64,000 nucleotides of DNA from DATBLE01 sp963719325 (GTDB lineage Bacteria > Actinomycetota > Thermoleophilia > Gaiellales > Gaiellaceae): NCBI GenBank assembly GCA_963719325.1, contig CAVRBW010000011.1, positions 111,024 through 175,023 on the forward strand, read 5' to 3'. The notes under the pieces are model-generated. The model had not been told where the DNA came from. It was given only the letters and a program-made list of their open reading frames with translations, and did no database searches. Below, piece by piece: positions 27,059-34,857 of this stretch. The number at the start of each line of letters is the position of its first letter. Position 1 is the stretch's first letter. The translations under genes were made by a program, and so were the position numbers.

Positions 27059-27820
27059 ATGCGTGACGAACCACCCACAGCACAGGCCGGCCCGCCGGCG
27101 AGCCCCTACGACCGGATCGCCGAGCTCTACGACCCGTGGAGCAGGAGCGTCACCGAGGACATCGGGTTCTACGTCGCCGAGGCGCGCAAGGCGGCGGGAG
27201 CCGGCGGCGCCGATGGGCCGGCAGTGGTCGAGCTCGGCGTCGGCACCGGGCGGATTGCCGTTCCCACCGCCCAGGCGGGCGTGCCGCTGATCGGAGTCGA
27301 CTCGTCGGCGGGGATGCTCGAGGTTTGCCGCGAACGGGCGGAGGCGGCGGGCGTCGCTGCGCTCCTCGACCTCCGCCAGGGCGATTTTCGGAACCCGCCC
27401 GTCTCGGCGCCGGTGCAGCTCGTCACGTGTCCGTTCCGCGCCTACCTCCACCTCTCGTCGGACGAGGAGCGGCTGGCGGCGCTGCGCCGTGCTCGTGGGC
27501 TCCTCGTCCCGGGCGGCCGCCTCGTGTTCGACGTCTTCTCCCCGTCTCGAGAGGACGTCGCGGAGACGGACGGCCGGTGGTTGGAGCGCGAACCGGGGAT
27601 CTGGGAGCATGCCGTCTGGGACGAGCGGGCTCGGCGGCTGACGCTGAGTGTCCGCGGCGCGGAGTCCGAGACCAGCATGACCCTCTTCTGGCTTTCGGCG
27701 GACGAATGGGGTGCTCTGCTCGCCCGGGCCGGCTTCGAGGCGGAGGCGTGTTTCGGCTGGTTCGATCGCCGCCCCTACGAAGGCGGCGAGGATGCGATCT
27801 GGCTCGCGCGCCGCCCGTGA
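27059..27820 (+). CDS. Class I SAM-dependent methyltransferase
   Basis: 253 aa. The SAM-binding motif I is VVELGVGTGRIAVPTA, motif II is LIGVDSSAGMLEVCRERA, and the post-motif region LLVPGGRLVFDVFSPS is typical of class I methyltransferases. The substrate is not evident. It starts the plus-strand block that interrupts the thrS-infC-...-pheST neighbourhood; 139 bp separate it from divergent pheS. Confidence 0.85.
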   Translation: MRDEPPTAQAGPPASPYDRIAELYDPWSRSVTEDIGFYVAEARKAAGAGGADGPAVVELGVGTGRIAVPTAQAGVPLIGVDSSAGMLEVCRERAEAAGVAALLDLRQGDFRNPPVSAPVQLVTCPFRAYLHLSSDEERLAALRRARGLLVPGGRLVFDVFSPSREDVAETDGRWLEREPGIWEHAVWDERARRLTLSVRGAESETSMTLFWLSADEWGALLARAGFEAEACFGWFDRRPYEGGEDAIWLARRP

Positions 27821-27835
27821 CATAGGGTTCGCCTC

Positions 27836-28429
27836 GTGATCTGGGTGATCGTCATCGTGATCGCGGTCGTCGTCCTCCTCCTGCTCGTGCTGGTGGGGAT
27901 GTTCAACAAGCTGGTCCGGCTGCGAAACCGGGCCGAGAACGCCTGGGCGCAGGTGGACGTCCAGCTTCGCAAGCGATATGACCTGATCCCCAACCTGGTC
28001 GAGACCGTCAAGGGGTACGCAGCTCACGAGCAGCAGACCTTCGAAGAGGTGACCCGTGCGCGGACGGCGGCCCAGCAGGCGACGGGTGTCGCCCAGCAGG
28101 CCGAGGCCGAGAACGTGCTCACTGCGGCGATCGGCCGGCTGTTCGCGGTCGCCGAGGCGTATCCGCAGCTCCGGGCGACGGAGAACTTCCAGCAGCTCCA
28201 GGGCCAGCTGACGGACATCGAGCAGCAGATCGCGATTGCCCGACAGGTCTACAACGACACCGTGCTCAGCTACGACAACGCGCTCCAGACGGTGCCGACC
28301 AACATGATCGCCGGGATGTTCAACTTCCGGTCGCGCGAGTACTTCCAGACCGAGGACGCGACGCGCGAGGCGCCCAGAGTGCAGTTCACCGAGCCCCAGG
28401 CGACGACGCCGCCCGCCAACCCGAGCTAG
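27836..28429 (+). CDS. lemA: LemA family protein
   Basis: 197 aa. An N-terminal membrane anchor (VIVIAVVVLLLLVLVGMFN) is followed by the LemA helical domain: LVRLRNRAENAWAQVDVQLRKRYDLIPNLVETVKGYA, then FPQL-like AEAYPQLRATENFQQLQGQL and RQVYNDTVLSYDNALQTVPTN. LemA proteins sit with DUF2207/TPM-type genes, as here, and are thought to be envelope proteins. GTG start. The TAG stop lies inside the left end of palindromic element B. Confidence 0.92.
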   Translation: MIWVIVIVIAVVVLLLLVLVGMFNKLVRLRNRAENAWAQVDVQLRKRYDLIPNLVETVKGYAAHEQQTFEEVTRARTAAQQATGVAQQAEAENVLTAAIGRLFAVAEAYPQLRATENFQQLQGQLTDIEQQIAIARQVYNDTVLSYDNALQTVPTNMIAGMFNFRSREYFQTEDATREAPRVQFTEPQATTPPANPS

Positions 28430-28594
28430 ATGGTTGATCGACAATTCCTCGCCGCGCGGCTGGCGGCTGAGACACGGCGCCGGCTGGCGCCGCCCGTCCG
28501 CGCCCGTATTTCCGATACGACCTCGGACGGGCGGCGTCCCCGGCTTGGTCTCAGCCGTCCCCGCATCGACGCGAATTGCCAATCAACCATCTAG
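28426..28594 (+). repeat. 169-bp palindromic element, copy B
   Basis: Second copy of the element at 21954-22122, same length and orientation, roughly nine-tenths identical by eye. The terminal inverted repeats start with a perfect 13-bp CTAGATGGTTGAT. Internal stems are GCGGCTGAGAC / GTCTCAGCCGT, GGCGCCGCCCGTCC / GGACGGGCGGCGTC and CGTAT / ATACG. The left end includes the lemA stop codon; the right end touches the GTG of the DUF2207 gene. Confidence 0.9.
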
Positions 28595-30465
28595 TGCGCC
28601 GCAGATCGCTGCTCCTGGCGGCCGCGCTCGTCGCGCTCGTCCTGCCCGCGGCGGCGAACGCGTACAGCCTCCCGAATGCGGACGTCGCCGTGCGCGTCTC
28701 CACCGACGGGTCGCTCCTCGTCTCCGAGCGCATCACGATCGAAGGCGCGTTCCACGGCGCGTACCGGGACATCCCGTTGCGCAAGGGCGAGTCGATCGAC
28801 CAGATCGCCGTCAGCGAGGGCGGAACGCGCTACAGCCGCGGCGGGAGCACCGAGCTCGGGAGCATCGACACGCCCGGAACCTTCAACTACGAGTCGAGCA
28901 GCAAGCGCGTCCGAATCGTCTGGCACTTCCAGGCCGCCGGCGAGGCGCGGACGTACACCGTCTCGTACCGCTTCCGCGGGCTCGCCGTCGCCTACGACGA
29001 CGTGGTCGACGTCAACCTGAAGGTGTGGGGCCCGAACTGGGACGCGCCGCTCACGAACCTGACCGCCTCGTTGACGCTGCCGCGGCCGGCGCCACTCGGG
29101 CCGACGTATCGCGTGTACGGCCATCCCGCATGGGTGAACGGGGTCGTCTCGCGGACGGCACGCTCGGCGACCCTGCGTGCGGTCAACGTGCCGAGCCACC
29201 AGTTCGTCGAGCTTCGCGTGGTCTTCCCGCGAGGGTTGCTCGCGTCGACGGCCGGCGCCAAGGCGGGATCGGGCACGGGGCTCGCCCGGGTGATCAAGCA
29301 GGAAGCCGACGACCAGGCCTCCTACCTCTCCGACCGGCAGAAGCTCGACGACGCGAAGCACCACATTGGAAGGACGCTCCTCTACCTGCTGCTGCTCGGG
29401 CTCGGCCCCGCGATCGCGGTCGTCTTCCTGGTCTGGCTCGTCTACGGCCGGGAGCGGCGCACCGGCTACGACCGCGAGTACGAGCAGGCACCGCCGACCG
29501 ACACCGAGCCCGCGCTCGTGCCGCCGCTCCTCCGCCAGGACCGGACACCGGGCTCGCCCGAGTTCACCGCGACCCTGTTCGACCTGATCCGCCGCGGGCG
29601 CTACAAGTCGACACCCGTCAACACCGAGCGGAAGACCTGGGGCGGGCTTCGTCACGAGCAGGTCGCGGATCTCCAGCTCACGATCGGGGACACCTCGGTC
29701 GAGCTGGCGCGGTTCGAGGAACCCGTCGCGGACGTGGTCGACTCGGTGCTGGACTCGGACGGGGAACGACTCAGCCAGCTGCGCGACAAGATCGAGGACG
29801 ACCGGACCGCCAACGCAAAGCGCTTCACGACGTTCAAGTCGCGGGTCGGCACTGCGATCGGCCAGCACCGCTGGTACACGGACGCCGGGGCCGGAGTGCT
29901 CGCAACCGCGATCGGCGCGTTCGCCCTCGCCGCGGTGGTCCTGCTGTGGATCGGAGTCGACGGCTGGCGGTCGGCTGCGCCACGCTGGAGCGACATCGTG
30001 CTGGTGGCTCTCGGGGGCTGCGCGATCGCAAACGCCGCCGTGCTCGTCGTCGCCATCACCAGGGTTCGGCTGTGGCGGCGGCGGACGAAGGCGGGCGAGA
30101 CCGAAGCCGAGCGCTGGGACGCCTTCCGGCGATACCTGACCGACTTCCCGCGGCTGCAAGAGGCTCCGCCGGCGACTCTGGAGCTGTGGGAGCGCTACCT
30201 CGTCTACGGGATCACGTTCGGGATCGCGGAGCGCGTCCTCCAGGGAGCGCACCTGCACATGTCCGAGGAGCTGCACAACCAGAGCACCATCTACTGGATC
30301 AGCCCGACCGGCGATCTCGGCTCCGGCCCGAGCGCGCTCGCGATCGGCGACCTCAGCTCCGGCTTCGGCTCCGCCCTGACCCCGCCCTCGAGCTCCGGCG
30401 GCGGCGGCGGCTTCTCGGGCGGAGGCGGCGGTGGCGGCGGCGGTGGAGGCGGCGGCGCCTGGTAG
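28594..30465 (+). CDS. DUF2207 domain membrane protein
   Basis: About 623 aa from the GTG at 28594. A signal peptide (RRRSLLLAAALVALVLPAAANA) precedes the extracellular DUF2207 domain (ISTDG-like VRVSTDGSLLVSERITIEGAFHGAYRDIPL), a membrane helix near residues 260-285, a cytoplasmic part, two further helices and a C-terminal Gly run ending in W. It is paired with lemA as in many genomes; its role is unknown. No clear Shine-Dalgarno sequence. It stops directly against the spoU-family stop (no spacer). Confidence 0.85.
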   Translation: MRRRSLLLAAALVALVLPAAANAYSLPNADVAVRVSTDGSLLVSERITIEGAFHGAYRDIPLRKGESIDQIAVSEGGTRYSRGGSTELGSIDTPGTFNYESSSKRVRIVWHFQAAGEARTYTVSYRFRGLAVAYDDVVDVNLKVWGPNWDAPLTNLTASLTLPRPAPLGPTYRVYGHPAWVNGVVSRTARSATLRAVNVPSHQFVELRVVFPRGLLASTAGAKAGSGTGLARVIKQEADDQASYLSDRQKLDDAKHHIGRTLLYLLLLGLGPAIAVVFLVWLVYGRERRTGYDREYEQAPPTDTEPALVPPLLRQDRTPGSPEFTATLFDLIRRGRYKSTPVNTERKTWGGLRHEQVADLQLTIGDTSVELARFEEPVADVVDSVLDSDGERLSQLRDKIEDDRTANAKRFTTFKSRVGTAIGQHRWYTDAGAGVLATAIGAFALAAVVLLWIGVDGWRSAAPRWSDIVLVALGGCAIANAAVLVVAITRVRLWRRRTKAGETEAERWDAFRRYLTDFPRLQEAPPATLELWERYLVYGITFGIAERVLQGAHLHMSEELHNQSTIYWISPTGDLGSGPSALAIGDLSSGFGSALTPPSSSGGGGGFSGGGGGGGGGGGGGAW

Positions 30466-31146
30466 CTACGCCCGCCGGCGGCGCCACTCGTAGAGCGCGA
30501 TCGCCCCGGCGACGGCGACGTTGAGCGACTCGGCCTCCTCGGCCACCGGGATCGACGCGACCACATCGCACGACCCGAGCACGTCGTCCGGCAGTCCTCC
30601 CCGCTCCGAGCCCAGGACGAACACCGTCCCCTCGCCCAACTCGACGTTGCCGAGCGGCTCGCCGCCGTGGGCGACGAGCGCCACCCGCCGGCCGGCCGCC
30701 TCGTCGAACCGGCCGAGAGGCACGCGGAAGATCGCACCGGCCGAGCCGCGGAGGGCCTTCGCGCCGGTCGGGTCGGCGCAGCCGCCGGAGAGCGCCACCG
30801 AGGCGCCGAAGGCATCCGCCGTCCTGATCAGCGTGCCGACGTTTCCCGGATCGGCCACATGCCAGAGCGCCAGCTCGGCCGGGCGCCGCTCGAAGGCGGG
30901 CAGGTCGTCTCGCCGGAAGACCCCGATCACCCGCGGTGGGTACGCCAGCGTCGAGACCTCGGCGAGCAACGCCGGCTCGACCCACTCCCCGGCGACGAGC
31001 AGGTCGACCGGCTCGATTCCCGCCGCTGTCGCCGCGTCGACCAGATCCTCGCCTTCGCAGACGAAGAGGCCCAGCTTCGCGCGCTGACGACGGCTTGCCA
31101 GCCGCCGAACGAGCCTGAGCCGCGGGTTCGCCGCCGAGGTGATCAC
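30466..31146 (-). CDS. SpoU/TrmH family RNA 2'-O-methyltransferase
   Basis: 226 aa. N-terminal substrate-binding part (ITSAANPRLRLVRRLASRRQR), then the knotted SPOUT domain with its three motifs: HVADPGNVGTLIRTADAFG, VFVLGSERGGLPDDVL and ESLNVAVAGAIALYEW. It probably methylates a ribose in 23S rRNA (tsnR-like position next to rplT). GTG start with TAGAGT 6 nt upstream suggests its own leaderless promoter, despite lying behind rplT. Confidence 0.92.
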   Translation of the reverse strand: MITSAANPRLRLVRRLASRRQRAKLGLFVCEGEDLVDAATAAGIEPVDLLVAGEWVEPALLAEVSTLAYPPRVIGVFRRDDLPAFERRPAELALWHVADPGNVGTLIRTADAFGASVALSGGCADPTGAKALRGSAGAIFRVPLGRFDEAAGRRVALVAHGGEPLGNVELGEGTVFVLGSERGGLPDDVLGSCDVVASIPVAEEAESLNVAVAGAIALYEWRRRRA

Positions 31147-31170
31147 CTTGCCACTCTAGGGCTCGTAACG

Positions 31171-31209
31171 GTAGTTCAGGGACAGTCCCGAGGACTGTCC
31201 CTGAACTAC
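31171..31209. repeat. Perfect 18-bp-arm palindrome over the rplT stop codon
   Basis: Arms GTAGTTCAGGGACAGTCC and GGACTGTCCCTGAACTAC with a CGA loop; all 18 pairs match. The rplT TAG lies inside the right arm. It may end the infC-rpmI-rplT transcript, but lacks a T-tract. The GGGACAGTCC core resembles REP-type palindromes moved by Y1/RAYT transposases (inference). Confidence 0.8.
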
Positions 31210-31565
31210 GCCTGAAGTGCGGCTTTCGCCTGCTCGGCGATCGTGCCGAACGCCGCCGGGTCGCTCACCGCGAGGTCGGCGAGCACCTTGCGGTCGAGCT
31301 CGATCTCGGCCTTCCGGCACCCGGCGACGAACTGGTTGTACGAGAGGCCGTGCTGGCGGGCGGCGGCGTTGATCCGGATGATCCAGAGGCTCCGCATGGT
31401 CCGCTTTCGCACCTTGCGGTCGCGATAGGCGTAGACGAGCGAATGCTCGACCTGCTCCTTCGCGTGGGTGTAGGTCTTGGACTTGAGGCCCCAGTACCCC
31501 TTCGCCTGCTCGAGGACCTTCCGGCGCTTCTTGCGCGCGTGAACGGATCGCTTGACGCGAGGCAT
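31206..31565 (-). CDS. rplT: 50S ribosomal protein L20
   Basis: 119 aa, full length and typical: PRVKRSVHARKKRRKVLEQAKGYWG, then MRSLWIIRINAAARQHGLSYNQFVAG and LADLAVSDPAAF. It binds 23S rRNA early in assembly and, in many bacteria, represses its own operon through the infC leader. It starts 2 bp after rpmI stops. Its last codons lie in a perfect palindrome. Confidence 0.97.
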   Translation of the reverse strand: MPRVKRSVHARKKRRKVLEQAKGYWGLKSKTYTHAKEQVEHSLVYAYRDRKVRKRTMRSLWIIRINAAARQHGLSYNQFVAGCRKAEIELDRKVLADLAVSDPAAFGTIAEQAKAALQA

Positions 31566-31567
31566 GG

Positions 31568-31774
31568 CTAGATCCCCAGCTGCTTCCTGACGCTCTTGGC
31601 GTCGCTAGGCGCTACGTGCTTGTCGCGCCGGAAGCTCCGCTTCCGCTTCGCCGATTTCTGCGCCAGCCGTCCCGGCGACGTCGCTCTCTTCGCTGCGTGC
31701 CGGCGAAGGAGCTTCCCCCCGGCCGTCACCTTGAACCGCTTCTTCGCTCCGCTGTGTGTCTTCTGTTTCGGCAT
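31568..31774 (-). CDS. rpmI: 50S ribosomal protein L35
   Basis: 68 aa, typical: PKQKTHSGAKKRFKVTAGGKLLRRHAAKRA. The ribosome-binding site GGAG (9 nt before the ATG) lies inside the infC reading frame. 170 bp of the 207-bp gene are overlapped by the infC tail in another frame. Confidence 0.96.
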   Translation of the reverse strand: MPKQKTHSGAKKRFKVTAGGKLLRRHAAKRATSPGRLAQKSAKRKRSFRRDKHVAPSDAKSVRKQLGI

Positions 31775-32336
31775 CTCTCTTCACTCCGGCGTTCTTCGTC
31801 GGGCCCAAGACCATCACCATGTTGCGCCCGTCGAGCAGCGGGGGTTGCTCGACCGCCCCGATCTCCTTCACGTCCTCCGCCAGCCGCATCAGCAGGTCGC
31901 GTCCCCGTTCCGGATGGGACGTCTCGCGCCCGCGGAACATGATCGTGACCTTGACCTTCGCGCGCTGGTTGAGGAAGCGCTCGACGTGGCCCTTCTTGGT
32001 GTTGTAGTCGTGGGACTGGATCTTCGGTCTGAGCTTGATCTCCTTGACGTGGATCTGCGACTGGTGCTTCCGCGCCTGCTTCGCCTTCTGCTCCTGCTCG
32101 TAGCGGTACTTCGAGTAGTCCATCACCTTCGCTACAGGCGGGTCGGCCTGCGGCGCGATCTCGACGAGGTCGAGGCTCTTCGAGTACGCGTACTCGAGCG
32201 CCTCGGCGGTCTGCTTGATCCCGACCTGGCCGCCGTTCTCGTCCACCAGCCTGACCCGTGGAACACGAATCGCGTCGTTGATCCGGGTCTGGGGAACCGG
32301 GCGAACCGGAGGGTCCGGGCTCCGCCGCGGTCTCAA
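31605..32336 (-). CDS. infC: Translation initiation factor IF-3 with C-terminal tail overlapping rpmI
   Basis: 243 aa from a TTG at 32336. The IF-3 N domain (RINDAIRVPRVRLVDENGGQVGI), linker and C domain (KVTIMFRGRETSHPERG ... VEQPPLLDGRNMVMVLGP) are clear. A stop codon lies two codons before the TTG, so the start is near. A strong AAGGAGG lies 25 nt upstream, unusually far. After VLGP, where many IF-3 end within a few residues, the frame runs on for about 60 acidic residues (RDAETEDTQRSEEAVQ ...) through rpmI. Acidic IF-3 tails occur in actinobacteria; a one-base error is the alternative. Confidence 0.88.
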   Translation of the reverse strand: MRPRRSPDPPVRPVPQTRINDAIRVPRVRLVDENGGQVGIKQTAEALEYAYSKSLDLVEIAPQADPPVAKVMDYSKYRYEQEQKAKQARKHQSQIHVKEIKLRPKIQSHDYNTKKGHVERFLNQRAKVKVTIMFRGRETSHPERGRDLLMRLAEDVKEIGAVEQPPLLDGRNMVMVLGPTKNAGVKRDAETEDTQRSEEAVQGDGRGEAPSPARSEESDVAGTAGAEIGEAEAELPARQARSA

Positions 32337-32520
32337 AGGCTATTCACCAAGCTCGCTTGTTCCTCCTTCTCAGATGACAAAGACCGCTGCAAGCAGCGGC
32401 CCGTTTTCTCAACAACCGACAATGCCTCGTCTGTCGACTCGGTTGAACCCCGCGCGGACCCACGCTTGTTGAAGGCATGGCCCGGGAGGTGAGGAACGGG
32501 TCGTCCCTGCTTGAGCAGAG
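32337..32520 (-). promoter_or_regulatory. infC leader region with attenuator-like hairpin
   Basis: 184 bp between thrS and infC. On the minus strand a perfect 7-bp stem CCGCTGC-TT-GCAGCGG (32399-32384) is followed by a short T-rich stretch (TCTTTG), then 16 nt later the AAGGAGG (32368-32362). This arrangement resembles the leader through which L20 or attenuation controls infC-rpmI-rplT elsewhere. No consensus L20 leader was confirmed by eye. Confidence 0.4.
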
Positions 32521-34413
32521 TCACATCGTACCTAAGTCCGCGATCAATTCGTTCAACGACTTCGTCGACTGGCCGCCTCCGCGCTCGCGCACGGCCAGCG
32601 ACTCGGCCGACTCGCGGTCGCCGTACACGACGACGCGCGGGATCTTCTCCAGCTCCGCGTCACGGATGCGCCTGCCCATCGTCTCGTCGCGCTCGTCCAC
32701 GTCGGCGCGAACGCCGGCCTCGCCGAGCAGCCTCCGGACCTCCGCCGCGGCGCCCCGGTGGCTCTCCCCCACCGGCACGACCCGCACCTGCACCGGTGCG
32801 AGCCAGAGTGGGAAGGCGCCTCCGTAATGCTCGGTCAGGATGCCGATGAAGCGCTCGAGCGAGCCGAGCAGCGCGCGATGGATGACGACCGGCGTGTGTT
32901 CGGCGTTGTCGCTGCCCACGTAGCTGAGGCGGAAGCGCTCGGGCATCTGGTAGTCGAGCTGGATCGTCCCCATCTGCCAGGAACGGCCGAGCGAGTCGGT
33001 CATGTGCAGGTCGATCTTGGGGCCGTAGAACGTGCCTTCCCCCTCGCCGATCGCGTAGTCGAAGCCATGCCGCTTCAGCGCCTCCTCGAGCGCTCCCTCG
33101 GCACGATCCCATTGCTCCTCGGATCCGAGTCGATGCTCAGGCCTGGTCGAGAGCTCCGCGTGCGGGACGAGCCCGAACAGGTCGTACAGGTAGCGGGCGA
33201 AATCCACCATTCCCGCGATCTCGCCCTGGATCTGCTCCTCGGTGACAAACACATGAGCGTCGTCCTGCGTGATGTGCTTCACGCGCAGGAGGCCGTGCAA
33301 CGTTCCGCCCTTCTCGTCCCGATGGAGCGTCGAGGACTCCGCAAGGCGCAGCGGCAGCTCCTTGTAGCTGCGTAATCGCGAGCCGAACAACAGCATGTGA
33401 CCCGGGCAGTTCATCGGCTTGAGCGCGAACCGCCGGTCGTGCTGTTCGTGGCTCTGCACCCAGAAGATGTTCTCCTCGTAGTTCTGGAGATGACCCGACG
33501 TCTCGTACGTACCTTCGTCGTAGAGCAAGGGGGTCTTCACCTCGACGTATCCCCGCTTCAGGTTCTCTCGCCGGCGCAGGTCCTCGAGCGCGTTCCAGAT
33601 CACCATCCCCTTCGGGTGCCAGAACGGCGACCCGGGTGAGTGGTCGGAGAGGTGGAAGAGGTCGAGCTGGACACCCAAGCGACGGTGGTCGCGTTTCCGC
33701 GCCTCCTCGAGCCGCGCGAGGTGGGCGTCGAGATCCTCCTGGGTGTAGAACGCGGTGCCGTAGATCCGCGTCAGCTGGGTGTTGTGCTCGTCGCCGCGCC
33801 AGTACGCACCGGCAAGGCCGGTGAGCTTGAGCGCCTTGATCGGAGCCGAGTCCTGCAGGTGCGGCCCGCGGCAGAGGTCGGTGAAGTCGCCCTGCGTGTA
33901 CAGGGAGATGTCGCCCTCCGCGGTGTCGACGAGCTCGACCTTGTACGGCTCGTCCTCGGCGACGAAGCGCTCGCGAGCCGCCTCGCGCGGGATCTCCTCG
34001 CGCGCCCACGATCGGCCTTCCTTCAGCTCGCGCCGGATCTCGTCCTCGATGCGCTCGAGGTCGTCCTCGTGAATCGGCACCGGGAACTCGAAGTCGTAGT
34101 AGAAGCCGTTCTCGATCGGAGGGCCGATCGCGACCTTGACGCCCGGGAACAGTCGGCGAACGGCCTCGGCGAGCAGGTGCGCGGCGGAGTGACGGAGGAC
34201 GTACAGCGCGTCCGGGTCGTCCCTGTCACGGGTGGTGAGAATCTGGATCCGCTCGCCTTCCTGAAGCGGGAGCCGCAGGTCGCGCAGGTTGCCGTTCGAG
34301 CGGACGAGCACGGCTTCCTTGGCTAGCTTCGGGCCGATCGCCCGCGCAGCGTCGACGCCGGTCGCACCGTCGGGAAGCTCGAGCTCGGAGTTGTCGGGCA
34401 GGACGACCTTCAT
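32521..34413 (-). CDS. thrS: Threonine-tRNA ligase
   Basis: 630 aa, full length: TGS domain (DGATGVDAARAIGPKLA), editing domain with HSAAHLLAEAV and the zinc-type C-terminal half of that site (RGPHL), class II core (FWHPKGMVIWN motif 1; FALKPMNCPGHMLLF; motif 2 RLAESSTLHRDEKGGTLHGLLRV; motif 3 PVVIHRALLGSLERFIGIL) and anticodon domain. It lies upstream of infC as in many bacteria. TATCCT ends 7 nt before the ATG, so the message is probably leaderless and not T-box controlled. Confidence 0.97.
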   Translation of the reverse strand: MKVVLPDNSELELPDGATGVDAARAIGPKLAKEAVLVRSNGNLRDLRLPLQEGERIQILTTRDRDDPDALYVLRHSAAHLLAEAVRRLFPGVKVAIGPPIENGFYYDFEFPVPIHEDDLERIEDEIRRELKEGRSWAREEIPREAARERFVAEDEPYKVELVDTAEGDISLYTQGDFTDLCRGPHLQDSAPIKALKLTGLAGAYWRGDEHNTQLTRIYGTAFYTQEDLDAHLARLEEARKRDHRRLGVQLDLFHLSDHSPGSPFWHPKGMVIWNALEDLRRRENLKRGYVEVKTPLLYDEGTYETSGHLQNYEENIFWVQSHEQHDRRFALKPMNCPGHMLLFGSRLRSYKELPLRLAESSTLHRDEKGGTLHGLLRVKHITQDDAHVFVTEEQIQGEIAGMVDFARYLYDLFGLVPHAELSTRPEHRLGSEEQWDRAEGALEEALKRHGFDYAIGEGEGTFYGPKIDLHMTDSLGRSWQMGTIQLDYQMPERFRLSYVGSDNAEHTPVVIHRALLGSLERFIGILTEHYGGAFPLWLAPVQVRVVPVGESHRGAAAEVRRLLGEAGVRADVDERDETMGRRIRDAELEKIPRVVVYGDRESAESLAVRERGGGQSTKSLNELIADLGTM

Positions 34414-34426
34414 CGAGACCAGGATA
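34411..34426 (-). promoter_or_regulatory. Putative leaderless thrS promoter -10
   Basis: TATCCT (34426-34421) is followed by 7 nt and then the thrS ATG (34413-34411). There is no Shine-Dalgarno sequence between. One of about a dozen such arrangements in the window. Confidence 0.5.
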
Positions 34427-34444
34427 CTTCGGCGCCCTCGAGAG

Positions 34445-34747
34445 CTAGCGGGGGAGCGCGGCCCGTACGTCGGGGCGGCCGAGAACCTCCACGAAGACGA
34501 TCTCGCCGTCGATCGTGTCGATCACGAGGTCGCCGACCGCAACCTGCCTTCCTCGCCGAAACCAGCGCTTCATCGGCCGGCCTGTGTGGAAGCTCGCGCA
34601 GGACTCGACCTCGCAGGAACACGCGGCCGAGATCCGCAGCGAGCCGATCTGCTCGGCCAGGTCGGGACGGCCCTGGGCTCGCAATCCCTCTTCGAGCTCA
34701 GCGGCGAGAGAAGGCAAGAGCGCTGCGATCAGCGTCCCGTCGGCCAT
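34445..34747 (-). CDS. Hypothetical protein, 100 aa
   Basis: No family recognised. The sequence has a helical N-terminal half (IAALLPSLAAELEEGLRAQGRPDLAEQIGSL), a CSCEVESC cysteine cluster and a C-terminal beta-rich part (VGDLVIDTIDGEIVFVEVLGRPDV). The three cysteines could bind metal. A TACAAC lies 8 nt before the ATG. It stops 31 bp before thrS starts and is divergent from the cold-shock gene. Confidence 0.7.
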   Translation of the reverse strand: MADGTLIAALLPSLAAELEEGLRAQGRPDLAEQIGSLRISAACSCEVESCASFHTGRPMKRWFRRGRQVAVGDLVIDTIDGEIVFVEVLGRPDVRAALPR

Positions 34748-34857
34748 TCGGCAGTGTTGTAGCGCGCTTGCTAGCCTGCCGTGCAGTTAGAACGAGTACC
34801 GATGACGCAGTTCAGCGCCTTCTCTACCCGTTCGTGAGTGGTAAGGGAGGTGTTCAT

